Source: Notamacropus eugenii (taxonomy: Eukaryota; Chordata; Mammalia; Diprotodontia; Macropodidae). Taken from it: a DNA stretch of 64,000 nucleotides. The notes under the pieces are model-generated. The model saw nothing but the letters and a program-made list of their open reading frames with translations, ran no database searches and was not told the origin of the DNA. Location: NCBI RefSeq assembly GCF_028372415.1, contig NC_092873.1, forward strand, positions 352,357,246 to 352,421,245. Direction: 5' to 3'. A program made the position numbers and the translations under genes. Position 1 is the stretch's first letter. Each line of letters starts with the position of its first letter. Positions 10,999 through 24,240 of the stretch are shown in pieces.

Positions 10999-13056
10999 AC
11001 TAGCTCTTCCCCCACAGCCCATAAAATACCTGTAAAGAAAGAGTCTCAACAAATTCTAGAGCAGCAGAAGCCACAGAACAACAGAGTGGAGGAGATTTCC
11101 AGCCCAGGGTGACCTGAAAGGCCGACAGGAAACATCTGTTGCACTGGATGCGGAGCTCAGCCCAAACCAACCTTGGCCACATGGCAAGGCTCTGGGAGGA
11201 GGACGAGAGCAGGCCTCAGGGGCTGGAATCCCCAGTGGCAGTAGCAGCAGTTCACAGATCCCTCTACCCACAGGCACCAAAGGTCAGCGAGAGGGTTTTT
11301 TTAGCTGACCAAGGAAGGAGAAGGGCCTTCCCATAGTTCTGGCCTCAGGCAGCGGACCCAGAGGCCCCATTGGCTGGGCTGCAGCAGCTTTCACAAGAGC
11401 CCCTACAGCAGCCTGCATCCATTGATGGAACGTAAAAGTCCTGGAGGCACTGAGCAGCTGATTCTTACCTCAGCCCTGCGTAGAGGCCCTGCCTCCACCT
11501 AATACTCCCTGGCGGGATTTGAGCAGCTCATCTTTATCTCACACTGAATGGTGGTCCTGCCCCTGCAGCTTATCTGAATCTCAACTCCCAGTGCTGGCTT
11601 GGCAGAACTGGAAGTGAGGTGGTTGTGAAGAGGAAACTCTATTACTCATATTCTGGGCACAAAAATTTCTGTGTTGCTCACAGACCAGTGTACACACTTG
11701 ATTGTGCCACCTTGGAGGAACTAAGATCTTACAGATTCCCAGAGTATACCCTGCTCTTGACAAAGGACTCAAAAGTCAAGTAACTGGTTGGGAAAATGCC
11801 CAAAAAGGGGGGAAAAAATAAGACTATAGAAGGTTACTTTCTTGGTGAACAGATATCTTCTCCCATCCTTTCAGATGAGGAAGAACAATGCTTATCATCA
11901 GAGAAAGACATAAAAGTCAAGGCTTCTGTATCCCAAACCTCCAAAATAAATATTCAATGGTCTCAGGCCATGGAAGAGCTCAAAAAGGATTTTGAAAATG
12001 AAATAAGAGAGGTGGAGGAAAAACTGGGAAGAGAAATGAGAGAGATGCAAGAAAAGCATGAAAAGCAGGTCAACACCCTACTAAAGGAGACCCCAAAAAA
12101 CGCTGAAGAAAATAACACCTTTAAAAATAGACTAAGTCAATTGGCAAAAGGGGTTCAAAAAGCCAATGAGGAGAAGAATGTACTAAAAAGCAGAATTAGC
12201 CAAATGGAAAAGGAGGTTCAAAGCTCACTGAAGAAAACAGTTCCTTAAAATTTAGAATGGAAGAAATGGAGGCTAATGACTTTATGAGAAACCAAGAAAT
12301 CACAAAACAAAACCAAAAGAATGAAAAAATGGAAGATAATGTAAAATATCTCATTGGAAAAATTCTAAACTACTGAGTAAACTACTAACAACTGACCTGG
12401 AAAATAGATCCAGGAGAGACAATTTAAAAATTATGAGACTACTTGAAAGCCATGATCAAAAAAAGAGCTTAGACATCATATTTCATGAAATTATCAAGGA
12501 AAACTGCCCTGATATTCTAGAACCAGGGGGCAAAATAAATATTGAAAGAATCCACTGATCACCTCCTGAAAGAGATTCAAAAAGAGAAACTCCTAGGAAC
12601 ATTGTGGCCAAATTCCAGAGTTCCCAGGTCAAGGAGAAAATATTGCAAGCAGCTAGAAATGCACAATTCTAGTATTGTGGAAATACAATCAGGATAACAC
12701 AAGATCTAGCAGCTTCTACATTAAGGGACTGAAGGGCATGGAATATTATATTCCAGAAGTCAAAGGAACTAGGACTAAAACCAAGAATCACCTACTCAGC
12801 AAAACTGAGTATAATACTTCAGAGGAAAAAATAGTCTTTCAATGAAATCGAGGACTTTCAAGCATTAATGATGAAAAGACCAGAGCTGAAAAGAAAATTT
12901 GACTTTCAGACTCAAGAATCAAGAGAAGCATGAAAAGGTAAACAGCAAAGAGAAATCATAAGGGACTTACTAAAATTGAACTGTTTACATTCCTACATGG
13001 AAAGCCAATATTTGTAACTCTTGAAACTTTTCTTCAGTATCTGGGAAGTTGATGGG

Positions 13057-13121
<65 letters not shown>

Positions 13122-13934
13122 CGGGGTGAGTTGAATAGGATGGGATCATATCATAAAAAATAAAATTAAGGGGTGAGAGAGGAATATGTTGGGAGGAGAA
13201 AGGGAGAAATGGAATGGGGCAAATTATCTCTCATAAAAGAGGCAGGTAAAAGACTTTTTAGTGGAGGGAAAAAGGGGGGAGGTGAAAGAAAAAACATGAA
13301 GCTTACTCTCACCACATTCAACTAAAGGAAGGAATAAAAAGCACACTCATTTTGGTATGAAAACCTATCTTACAATACAGAAAAGTGGAGGAGAAGGGGA
13401 TAAGCAGGGTGGGGTGATGATAGAAGGGAGGGCAATGGGAGGAGGGAGCACTTAGAAGTCAACACTCGGGGAGGGACAAGATCAAAAGAGAGAACAGAAG
13501 AAATGGGGAGCAGGATAGGATGGAGGGAAATATAGTTAGTCTTACATAACACAACTATTATGGAAATCATTTGCAAAACTACACAGATGTGGCCTATATA
13601 TGGCTTGCCTTCCCAAAGGGGATGAGTGGAGAGGGAGGGAGGAAGAGAAGTTGGAACTCAAAGTTTTAGGAACAACTGTTGAGTATTGTTCTTGCATACA
13701 ACTAGGAAATAAGAAATGCAGGTAATGGGGTATAGAAATTTAACTTGCCCTACAGGACAAAAGAGAAGACGGGGATAAGGAAAGGGAGGAATGTTAGAAG
13801 GGAGGGCAGATTGGTGATAGGGGTAATTAGAATCCTCGGTGTTTTGGGGTGGGGAGAGGGGAGAAAATTTGGAACTCAAAATTTTGTGGAAATGAATGTT
13901 AAAAACTTAAATAAATATATTTTTTTTTTAAAAA
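10999..13934 (+). mobile_element. HAL1-type (ORF1-only) L1 element, full length, 17-bp TSD
   Basis: The element is bracketed by a perfect 17-bp target-site duplication, AAGAAAACTCCAGATAC, at 10982-10998 and 13935-13951. It has an 0.8-kb GC-richer leader, an ORF1-like region (11796 to about 12935), about 1 kb of purine-rich 3' non-coding sequence and an A/T-rich tail. The ORF1 C-terminal domain is followed by 3' UTR with no trace of ORF2, which defines HAL1. A (CA)n(GA)n microsatellite lies at 13061-13119. It could only have moved with an enzyme supplied in trans. The boundaries are read directly; the HAL1 name is from knowledge of the family. Confidence 0.8.
11796..12935 (+). pseudogene. L1/HAL1 ORF1p-like RNA-binding protein, broken
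   Basis: Starts at ATG 11796 (MPKKGGKNKTIEGYF...). The first 150 codons are open and encode a charged coiled coil (about residues 55-145), then a stop at 12246-12248 after a frameshift near 12225. The frame continues in pieces: RSRRDNLKI near 12405, the usual start of the ORF1p RRM region, and a C-terminal domain near 12700-12900 with DLAAST, KPRITYSAKLS and MKRPELKRKFDF. Several stops and shifts make it inactive. In life such a protein would coat L1-type RNA as a trimer in ribonucleoprotein particles. Confidence 0.75.
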
Positions 13935-14029
13935 AAGAAAACTCCAGATACTTCCCCTTATACTTTCCTGGGGGCACTTTGATGTTCAGTGATTTGTTCA
14001 TCATCACAACTGATATGTTCCAGAGGGTG

Positions 14030-14300
14030 GACTAGAATCCATCACTGCAGAGTTTTTAGGTCTTGGGGATACAAAGACAAAACTGAAATAGCCCCTGACC
14101 TCAGGGAGCTTATGCTCTACAAAGGCAACAAATGTCTTATCTAGGTCCCTGTCACATCAGACCACACACTTATTAACTGCATTCTCTGTACCAGGCACTG
14201 GGCTAAGGGTTAGGAATAAAAGTAAAAGAAAAAAAGAAAAACAGTCCCTGTCATCAATTCCATTCCAATGGGGGATGACAACACAGAAAAAGTAACTGCA
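14030..14300. repeat. CORE-SINE/MIR-related fragments
   Basis: 'ggggatacaaagacaaaact' with 'cctcagggagcttatgctc' and, further on, 'ctgtaccaggcactgggcta' are MIR/CORE-SINE bodies. They continue the SINE found left of the HAL1 insertion (about 10840-10905). Confidence 0.55.
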
Positions 14301-14429
14301 AAGGGATGGGGTGGAGTAGGGAGAGAAAATACTCAGGGGTGAAAAAGTCAAGAGTCAGAATAGGAGCTAGGAGAGGAGTGAAGGAGTGAATATGGCTGAT
14401 CTTCCTCAAAATGGAGGTTCTTGGAATAT

Positions 14430-15060
14430 ATGAACCAGTCATGGCAGTTAGATATGATGGAATACTATTGTTCTGAACTCTTGTACTGTTCTGAATCATA
14501 CAGGCATAATAATAAACCAGGAGTCCAACAGACTGATGAGCAAACATACTACTACCATCTTGATAGAGAGGTGAAGGACTCAGAATGCAAAATAAAACCA
14601 ATATTTTTTTGGCTGTGAGCAATGTGGAAAGTTGTTTTGATTGTTATAAATGTTCATAATAAAATTTGTTTTTTCTGTGTTTCTAATGCTGGAGGGTTTG
14701 GGGGAGGGTCACAAAGGTGAGAAGGAGGATATTGACTGGTGTGTGTGTGTGTGTGTGTATGTGTGTGTGTATGTATCTTGAGAACTCTAATCAACACAAT
14801 GACCAATGACAATACCTGAGGACTAGTGATGGAGCATGGTGCCTACCTCCTGACAGAGAAGTGATGGACTCAGAGTGCAGATTGAGAGTTTTTAAAGATG
14901 TGGCCAAGGAGAAATTTCATTTTGCTGGATGATGTATATTTATAACAGCAGTTTTTTTCTTGCTTTCTCAATTTGGGGTGGAGTGAGGAAAGGGGGAAGG
15001 AAGAGAAAAGTGATTTTTGAAAATAAAACAATATTAAAATTTTAAAAGTGGAGGTTTGGG
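14430..15060 (+). mobile_element. Two L1 3'-end-like fragments
   Basis: Two successive blocks (about 14440-14670 and 14790-15050) share 'gaggtgaaggactcagaatg' / 'gaagtgatggactcagagtg' and end in A-rich tails (AATAAA near 14659, A-rich near 15025). They look like two 5'-truncated L1 tails. A (TG)n tract lies between them near 14738. Confidence 0.5.
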
Positions 15061-16220
15061 GAAGACTCATCAATAGGAGGAAGTGACTTGGAACATGGAA
15101 AAATCTGGAGAGTCAGAATTGGAAAAGATTTATTCATTCCCTTTAGGGTAAAGTAGAAGAGGGAAGGAGGAACACCTGCCTTCATGAGACTCAAAATCTT
15201 TCTTCCATCAACATTGTATTGGGTGGAATCAACAACCTGAGTTTTTCAAATACAGTCCTTTACCATGCTATTCCCCAGCTATCTCATTAATTCCCACCCC
15301 CTTCCCAATGGCCAGTTATTATGAGTATTTACTTAAATGTGTGATGAATATCTGACTTTCCCAGCTATAGTAACATCTTTGAGATGTCTCCTCTCTTCCA
15401 TGAAGCCCACCATGTAAATCCCACCAGAGAGTTCAGTTCTATATTTAGTCCCTTCAGAATGTGACGACTCATATTATGCTCTATTTATGATGCTTTTCTG
15501 TCAATTTATGTTTTCCTATCTCTCCTCCCTTCCGGCATCCCCCTTCCCTTCCAAGGGCAGGAATTGCTCTTCCGTTAGAATAAGGGCAGGAATTATGCTA
15601 CCTCCATTCAGAAACAAAGTTCATCTATTTTACTATTTCTTCATTTTCCTCCCCTAGTATTCAGGGCCAAGCGATATGTATTTGATACTTAATTACGGTG
15701 GATGACTACAGGTCTGACTTGCTGACTTCTTTATTTCAAAACAAAACAAAACAAGACCATTCATCAGAATGGTCTCTAAATATTTACTGTAATCCTCTCC
15801 CTGAATTCTACTTTCCCCCATTATATCAGTGGATCAATAGTGACAAAGTAGAAAAAATCATTACCATTTAGAGCATGATAGTAGGGAGATCACTAAGCAG
15901 AGAATTTGGAGTCCTGGCTCCTCTACTAACTTATCGTGTGACCTTTAAACAAGTCACTTAACCTTTCCAGCTCTTTTGAAAGAGTCATATGTTTGTGAAA
16001 GCCAGAAATTCCAATAAAAATTGTTGTTTGTTTGTTTCAGAGGACTGAAGTAGACACTAGATAATGAGGTTCTTAGATCTTTAAATTGCCTTGGACAAGT
16101 CTCTTTCAAATTACCTTGGAAAAGTCTTTTCCACCTGGACCTTCCTTATCCCATCCGTCAAATGAAGATACTCCCAACTCCCTCCAAGTGGTCAAACAGA
16201 TGAAATGTCACAGAACCACA
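15061..16220. other. Intergenic DNA with MIR fragments
   Basis: No gene seen. MIR-like pieces occur near 15890-15985 ('gtgtgacctttaaacaagtc') and 16070-16170. The rest is unassigned. Confidence 0.4.
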
Positions 16221-16224
16221 AATG

Positions 16225-16600
16225 GAATCTAGTGATCATTTTGTCTAGTGGTTCCCAAAATGTAGTCTGTGGTCTCCTGGCAGTCCCTGAGACCATTTCA
16301 GAGAGTCCGTGAGGTCAAAATTAGTTTCATAATATTACCAAAATTTTTTCATTTCAAATATTGTAAATGTAGATAATTTACATTAACAGAAGTTCTTTGG
16401 GGAGATCCTCAATGATTTTTAAGAGTGTAAAGTGGTCCTGAGACCAAAGCAAATGAGAACTGCTGATCCAGTTCTATCATTTTATGGATGAAGAATCTAA
16501 AACCCATTGAGGGAAGTAACTTGCTCAGACTCACACAGCTGGGAAGTAGTAGAGCTTTATGATGGGAAAAAAAAAAAAATCAACATTTGACTCCAAGTCT
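16225..16600. repeat. Unclassified interspersed repeat plus MIR piece
   Basis: 16245-16470 ('ggttcccaaaatgtagtctg', 'gtccgtgaggtcaaaatta') resembles a widespread mammalian DNA-transposon-derived repeat whose name I cannot fix. 16490-16560 is MIR-like. Confidence 0.4.
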
Positions 16601-17259
16601 TCTAGCTCCAAATTGGGGGAAAGGGTTTTCTTTCATATATTTCTGATTGACTTCAATTGTCAATTATTCTTCAGGCCACTGAAGGGGAGTGGAATGAAAG
16701 TTTAAGGGGTCAAGAACATGGTACTGAGGAGACTTCAATAAATGGTCCAGGCCCAAGGTACAACTGCTTCCAGGCTCTGATCATAGCAAAACAGGCCGCG
16801 CTGTGGGTAAAGGGAAAAGAATCTGGAACCTTAAAAAGAGTAGGGTCAGGTAATTCCATCCCTCCCAGAATTTTCTAATCACCTTTTGGGTTCTGTCCCT
16901 ATGCTCTCTCTGCTGTTTGGGCTCTCTGGTCTTTCACATACACATTCCAGTTTCCAAGGACAGCTTAGGTCTTTTCACACTTCTCTCCCTTGCTTCTTAA
17001 TATTTCCTCCTCTCTGTATCCGTGTCTCTGTTTGTCTCTCTTTTCTTTGTCTCTCTCTCCTCCTACTTTTTTTTTTGTTGCTATATCTCTATCTATAAAA
17101 ATATCCTAAAGTGTAGATATCTGTCTCCTTGCTTCCTTCTGTCTCTCTATTCCTGCCCCCAACTCTCTCTCTCTCTTCCTCAGCCCCTCTCTCTGCTAAG
17201 GTGTAGGTGTCTATCTCCTTGCCTGTTGCTCCTCTCTTTTCTCTGTCTCGCCCTCCCTC

Positions 17260-17404
<145 letters not shown>

Positions 17405-17499
17405 ACCACTCCCTTTCCCCACTCTCTGTATTCTCTTTAGGGCTTGAGGACCTGTCTTTATGTCTTTTCCCAAACACATTAGTAAGATGATACATGAGA

Positions 17500-20400
17500 G
17501 TCGCTGAGCTTTAGGGTAGAGGGATCGCAGTTTCATAAAACTCCTCAGCCAGAGCCTACAAGAAGGTCGGTGTGGAAGCTGAGCTCTCTCAGCGCAGCTG
17601 ACACCAAGCCTACCTGACCCTCGACCTCGATCAGGAAAAGGGGAAATGGAGGGGCTGGTAAGGTGAAGCCCTTTCAGCCAAAGACAGCAACCGCCAAAGG
17701 CGGGGAAGGGGGCCTAGGGAGAGAGCCGGGACCTACCCGAGCCCTGCTTTCAACCCCTCCCATTCCCCTACTAGCCTGCCAGATGAGCTGTCCAACTAGT
17801 TGGGCCCCTTTCTGTCCATCCCGCCGGCTGCAGCGTCGCCTCAGACATTGACACTGCGCAGAGAGGAGCCATAAAGGGGAGGGGGAGGAAGCTAGGGGAC
17901 GGTGACCCAAGGCTGGGGAGCCAGAGCCTCCAGACTGTCGAGCCTTGGGCCATCATTCCACCTCCTCTCCCTAACCTCAGCTGCCGGGGACCAGACTACG
18001 TGAGCCGGACGCCTGGGTTCCTCTCCAGTGTTTAGCGGACTGAAAGGGTGAGCTAGTGCTGCAGGTAAGGGGTATTTCGGTTGGATCTCACGCGGATATT
18101 GACACAGAGTTGGTAGAGTAGGGGAGAGACGGGTTTTCTGCTCCAACCCCGCCCTCCTCTCCCCACCCCCAACTCCAAGACGTGGAATCGGCTGCCTCTG
18201 GACGAGTGGAACTGCAGGGACAGAACAGAGGTGGGGTTCAAGGATGGATGGTGTGGAGAAAAGTGTGTGTATGGGGGCGGAGGTGTCTCTGATTCGCTTA
18301 AACCGTTAACTGTAACCTTGAGCCCAGGCCTAACCCGCCGCCCTCTCCTCTCCTGGGCCCACCGAGTTTCCTCGGCTATCAAGCGCATTTTTCAGCCCTC
18401 TTCTTCGTCCCTAGTGTGCATGAGGTGGGGGTAGGGGTGGAAAGATAGAGAAAAGAAGGGAACTGGGGATCAGTGACATTTCCCGCCCGGCTCCACGCCA
18501 TCAGATTCTGCTTCCCAAAGAAAATCTCGCAGTCACCGCATCCCCACCCCAGCCTGAGTCAACGACAGAACGAAAGATGGGGAGCCATCTTGCTAAAATA
18601 ATCTTTACTCCCACCATCACCCCCCAGTCCCCGTCGGGTTTCAGACAGGCTTATCAAGCCTTCGTTTTCCCGATTGCAATCTCGAGTTCAAAGAGGGTTC
18701 TGGGAGACACAGAACTCGTTTCCTCAGCAATTCGAGATGAGATATTGGGGATGCGGCCAGGGAGGAAAAAGGATATTTTTTGTTTGTTTGATTGATTGAT
18801 TGGTTTTGCCGATAAATCTTGCTTAAGCCCCCGTGTCTATTTTCCAGCTTTTGGGCCTTCCTCCATGCTTTTCACAGAGTGGTGTTAATGGTTTATTCGG
18901 GTCACCAAAAATCTTCGCCAGATCGGGGTAGAAAGGAGGCCCAGGCCTCTCCTGTCCTAGGATTGTGTTAGTGAGAAGGAAGGAATCTGTTGGGTAGGAA
19001 ATGGGGGTGGGAGAGATAGCTGGCGCTGGAAGAGCATTCCTGAGTCTGTATCGGGGTGAAATGGAGCCCCCAGCATAGGAATTTAAGCTGAAGGTCTGAG
19101 AACTGTGGAGCGAACTCCTTAGAATGTGCCTGCTCCGACTTGGGAGGGTGTAAGAGGTCTAAATCCCTATTTAGATGCATACGTGTTTGTTTAGCTGTAA
19201 AAAGAAGGCTAAGTATGAACGTGATAGAATATAGACAAGACCTGGTGGAATTCAGGTGGGGCACATGCTTATTGTAGCTGCTGTTTAAGGAGTGTTATAG
19301 GATGAGTCGGTGGCTTTGTGTATAGACACCTAGGGTTGAGCCTAGTGTGCTCAAATACTATAATGTGAATATACTAAATATAATATACATGTATATGTAC
19401 AGTTATGCATTATGGCAGTTACAGAAACATGTCTGTGGCTAGAATATTTGACTTAGTCTACGCTATGAAAAGTTTGTTGGAACTTTAATATCTTATTTCA
19501 ATTTAATGTGGGTGGGTATCCCTCCAGTCTGAATGGATCTAAAAATGTTGAACACCTAAAGCAAGAAGGGAAAGTTTTCAATCTGCCCTGAAAGTTGGAA
19601 AAAGGTATTCAGCCTGTCAGTTCCACAGACCATGCAACTCCTCACTCCTGCCCCTAGAAACCAAAGAATCTGTTGATTTAAAAAAATGAATTCTCCTTAT
19701 CTAACCCTACTTCGGGGGAACTACTGGAAACCCCTCTTTCACTATCCAGAAGGTCAGAGAGCTGGGATCTAGTTCTCTTCTCTCTCCCTTCGACCTATTC
19801 TAAATTTTTTCTGTAGCTCTTTGTCCTACTCTCTACTCATCCACCTGTAAACCAGTCACATAGCTGGCTTTACTCTGTTCCTAGCAAGTGCCAATCCCTT
19901 GAATGAAAACCAACCTCAAACTCCTAACACCCTTCTCTCCACTCTGAGAAAAGGGGTACTGAAAGAGGTCCGGTAACTTTCTTTTTGCTTAAAACTGCAG
20001 TCTAGGAGCCGACCTTTTCAAATAAGCCCTTTGTACTTCCACTCTAAGCCCCTTAACTGGGTTGATTCTCTCTAGTTTTCTCCATTTTGCTCTGTTTTCC
20101 AAATCCAGCATCTCGGAGGAAAATAAAGTTCAAATTGAGGTGGAACCTTAAGCAAAGAGGGAGAAACTTTCAGGATTTTCTGTTTCCAATGTAAGCTTTT
20201 TTGCTGAGGAAGGGGTTTCATTTGGGTCCCTTTTCTCCCATGGATTCTACAAATTTAGTTTTCCTAAAGATTGATTCCTTCCTCCCACTACCTCCCTCTC
20301 CTTCCAACCCTCAGCTGAAACAGGAGAATGTCAGACTAGACCTTATATTTAGAGAAAAAAGGCCATTGGGTCCTACTCTTTTACCAAGCCCACAGCAGCT

Positions 20401-23400
20401 GTTTGTCTCTCCCTCCTTCAAGGGCTGTTTTCTTTCCTTTTCTGTCCTGCCTTTTGGATAAAGTCTGGGAGTGGGGGGAGAAACAGGGAGTTAGAGAGAG
20501 AAGGTAGGGATACTGGGACTTGTCCATCTCAGTGCCATTAAACTGCAATGATTTGGTCTATGTTGTCAGATTACCAGGGATTTAACCTGTTGTTCTCCTT
20601 GAACTAAGGGTTTGGGTTTGGGGGAATGTTTACTTGTTTTTAGCAAGATTATCTGTTTCCACTCAACTCAAGAAAGAAGGGGAGAATTAGGATTTGAAGT
20701 CAGGTAATTTGGACAGAAACAGCATTCTGCTGCTGCCATCCTCCCTCTTCAGCCTCCATTATTCCAGACTAAAAATATTTGCCCAAGTGTGCTTTCGACC
20801 GATCCAAGTGGCTCTGTTCTGCTTTTTGATTGACGCCTTCATTTTCCACTTGGCTCAGGATTTTGGCCTTTGGGCGAACCTTAGCAAAAGAGAATCAGAG
20901 ACAAATAATGGAGACTCCCAAGAGGGGAGTTTTCCCAGCAGAAGAGAGATGGCTTTGGATTTAAGAGGGTAAGGAGTCCAGGGTTATTCCCCATGCTTGA
21001 CTGTCTCTCCCGGTTCCCACCTTGTATGAACCCAGTGCAGAGATTGGATTTAGAGCTGGAAGGAAACTTGGAAATAGCCTAACCCAACCCCTTCATATTT
21101 GGCTTTGGGACCCTAGGTGATAGTGACAGCAGAAGTAGCTGGAAAGAAGGTGGAGAGAGACAGCGAATTGCTCAGAAAGCAAAACATCCTAATGAAAATC
21201 TAAGAAATATTCTTGGTAACTTGGAGGCAGTGCCTAAGGATAATTGCTTCATCTTTCCAGTTTGATTTGGATGCTTTGGTGGTGGAGGCAACTGGAGTGA
21301 GTTTACATGTCTTGGAATCAAACCTGGTTGTTTGACTGCACTGAAGGGGTGATAAGAGACCAGCAGACACGCAGTTCTGCTCTCCTAGCGTATGACTAGG
21401 AATTTGAACTAGGCCTTTCCTTCTCAACCACAAAGGTTCCAGTTTCTTAAGCAGAGGAAGGTAGTTCCGCTTCCTAGACCTCCCGCTTGGCCCAAGTTCT
21501 TTCATATGGGGGGGGGAGTAGGTAAGGAGGGGTTCTATGTATCGCCAAAACAACTGGAATGAATGTACTTGAATGAATGTAGGGGTGTGAAGGACCAAGG
21601 GTCCAGGGGAGGGGAGTCATCGGGTTCTCCATTTTCCTTTATGTATAGACATTAGGATCTTGACCTTACCTGCCTTTCATGCTTAGGCCGGGTCCTTATG
21701 GCCCCAATGATCCAGATAATTCAGTCCAGATTCTTAGCCGGTTCACTCAGACCTAAGCGAAGCTTATCCCTCATCTCTGAGACCCGAACCAAGCGCCTCA
21801 ATGTTACACCTTTCACTTTTAGAGCTATCCCTGGATTATTCCTAGTCAGAGTCCTTAGTCAGGGTTTGTGGGAGGGGCCGCAGTGCCCTGGACTCCTTTC
21901 TGGGGCAAGAGTATGGGGAGGGTTTGCCGAGAAAGTCCTAACTGGAGCTACTTGGAAATTGAAGAATAAAGAATTTTCAGCCCTTGGTAAGCCAGTTAAG
22001 TTTCCCGTCAAGACTGACACCAGGGGACGGGCTGTCTCGGAAAAGTCAGGCAGCCATTGGCCAGGGCGCCGGAAGCTGTTTGTACTTCTTTTCTGAGAAA
22101 TAAATCAATTCCCAGAGATCTAGTCGATAAAACAAAAAGGAGAAAGGAAAGAAATAAAAATGAAAAATAAGAGAAAAATTGTACCAAACCTCCTTCTATG
22201 GTCTTCACTCTTCTGAATTTTCTTGCAAGAATCCAGACCTTAAGGTTCTCGAGCCTTAATTTCTAGAGGGCAAAGGAATTACTTTCTCTCCCTTAACTAG
22301 AGTCTCCTTTCCTTCACTAGTTCCCTACTTTCCTCTACCCCTACCCCGAGAAGCGAATGATCTGCCAAACTGCAATGGAATCACCTCCTTTTCACGGGGA
22401 AGTAAGAGTGAAGGGGTAAGCTCAGTTCCTGCCACAGCGAGGGAAGAACAGAAACTCGTACTGTAGATTGTCTCGGAGAAATGAGATCCCGGTGCCACTG
22501 ATCGACTGCAGTTTGGCGAGGTCCTCGCTCCCCTCTCCCCGCCCCCCACCCCTCCCCACCTCCGGGCTGAAATCGCCTGGGCTACGGAGCAGCTGACGGC
22601 TCAGGCCTAGCTGATCAGCGGGCAAAAGGGAGTGGCAGCGAGGCCACTGGTTTGAGAAGTGAGGAGGAGATCCTCCAACACAGTTCAGAGCTCCAATTGT
22701 TGCCTAGCCAAGTGCAGAAGGGAATAGAAGCCATCCTCAGAGGCCATGGGATGCCCTAGAGAGGTCTGGAGTCTGCAAAGTCGGAGATGGAAAGGAAGCC
22801 CAAGGTGGGTATTAGCTAGGGAAATATTCCCACACCCGCTGCCCCAACCCTGATTCCCTCAACTGTACTGGGGAGTTCCTTGAGAGGCGTGCCTGGTGAG
22901 ATTTAGGCAAGAGTCTTTAGTTTTACTCCTATGAAGGCAGTTTCCTTAGTAAAATCCAGGTGTTTCTTTTTAAACGGAAAAGAAGAATATTGTGCCCTTG
23001 CTCGTGGAGGAGAAGAACGAGAGAGAAGAAAATCAGAGAAAGATTATTAATGCTGTGATCACTCATCTTCTGAAGAAGCTAGTGGAGTTGGGAAAAGGTG
23101 GATGAAGACCTAAAGAGAGTTTGTCAGAGGAAAAAACTATTAACCTCACTCTAGACCTCACTGCCAAAGCTCCGATAGAGACTGCTGGGTGACCTGCAAA
23201 CAATACAGTGGTTTGGCAGAAGGGAAAAGAGGGAGAGGAAAGAGCTCTCACTCCAGCCGCCAGAGGCATGAGGGTTAGGGAAATTCGGTGGACGGAGGGT
23301 GGGGTCCCCTGTGCTGACGCCCCAGGACAGATGTTAGAGACCAACAGTTGGAAGGCCAGCAGATAGACATCTGTATGCAGGCTTTCTCTCTCTCTCCCCT

Positions 23401-24240
23401 CCTTCTTTGGGTGCCAAGATGGGTGAGTAAGCTTCTTTCTCGATGTCTTCTACGGAAAGCCTGGAGTTGGTTCGGTCCCTTTCTTGACGACCACAAACTA
23501 AAAGCCACCTGGTAGCAGTTAACGAAAGCAAGGAATTTCAGCGAGCGGAGAGTGACTAATGTTCCCTGTTCCTCTTCTGACTCTTCGCTTTCTCTTTCCC
23601 GGACGAATTTCTACTCTTTCGGATGAAAGATAAATAAATAAACAAGCTTAAAAAAATCTGCATTGTCGCTGCAGTCCTGGCCACTTTATCCTCCCTAAAC
23701 TGGGCTATTAATCAGATGCCATTAAGGAGCCGGAGGAGCTTTAATTGGCCCGTTCGGATGAAAGAGGGGGGCCCTAAGGAGGCTATTAAAATAATAATAA
23801 TGATGGGGAAAGGCAACCATGGCTCGGCCTGGCCCTCCCCGCGTGCCCCGGGCTCCCGCTGGGTCCAGCCTCCTGCTTAGCTCAGGGTTTTTCTCCGCTA
23901 CCTACCAAGAGGGCCTTTCCTTTTGCTCTCTCTCAATTTGTTTTCTCTTCTCTCCCCTTCCCTCTCTCCCTTCGTTTCTCTTTCTTTTCTCTCATTTCTA
24001 TTGATATCTATTTCTGTCTGAGTCTCTCCCCTAGTTCATCCCCATTCTCTACTCTTAGTTTCCAGCCCTGGAAACCTTTAAGGTCAAGGCGAAAATTACC
24101 ATGTCACTACCTGGCTACCTAAGAGCCTAAACCACCAATCAGCCCCGGTGCCACTTGAGAATTGAACCCGAGATTAAAACCCAGAGAAAAAACCTAGGAT
24201 GTGAGAGGATGAGGAGTGCTTCTGTGCCGGTGTATGGACA
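17500..24240. other. Repeat-poor single-copy intergenic DNA
   Basis: I see no transposon remnant in nearly 7 kb, in contrast with 1-17 kb. GC is higher, with several G/C-rich patches (17.7-18.2, 22.5 kb). No gene is recognisable: open frames are short and lack homology. The stretch includes the motif-rich block at 23665-23810. It is probably regulatory DNA 5' of the old HOXB10 position. Confidence 0.5.
23665..23810. promoter_or_regulatory. Candidate conserved enhancer, homeodomain-type motifs
   Basis: A compact block has repeated AT-rich homeodomain-type cores set in GC-richer DNA: GCTATTAATCAGATG, GCCATTAAGG, GCTTTAATTGG and GGCTATTAAAATAA. The look is that of a vertebrate conserved non-coding element. 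Conservation itself cannot be tested here. Confidence 0.35.

Noticed and set aside
11796-12248. A stand-alone coiled-coil protein gene
   Set aside because: It is the start of a broken L1/HAL1 ORF1 inside an element with a clear target-site duplication.
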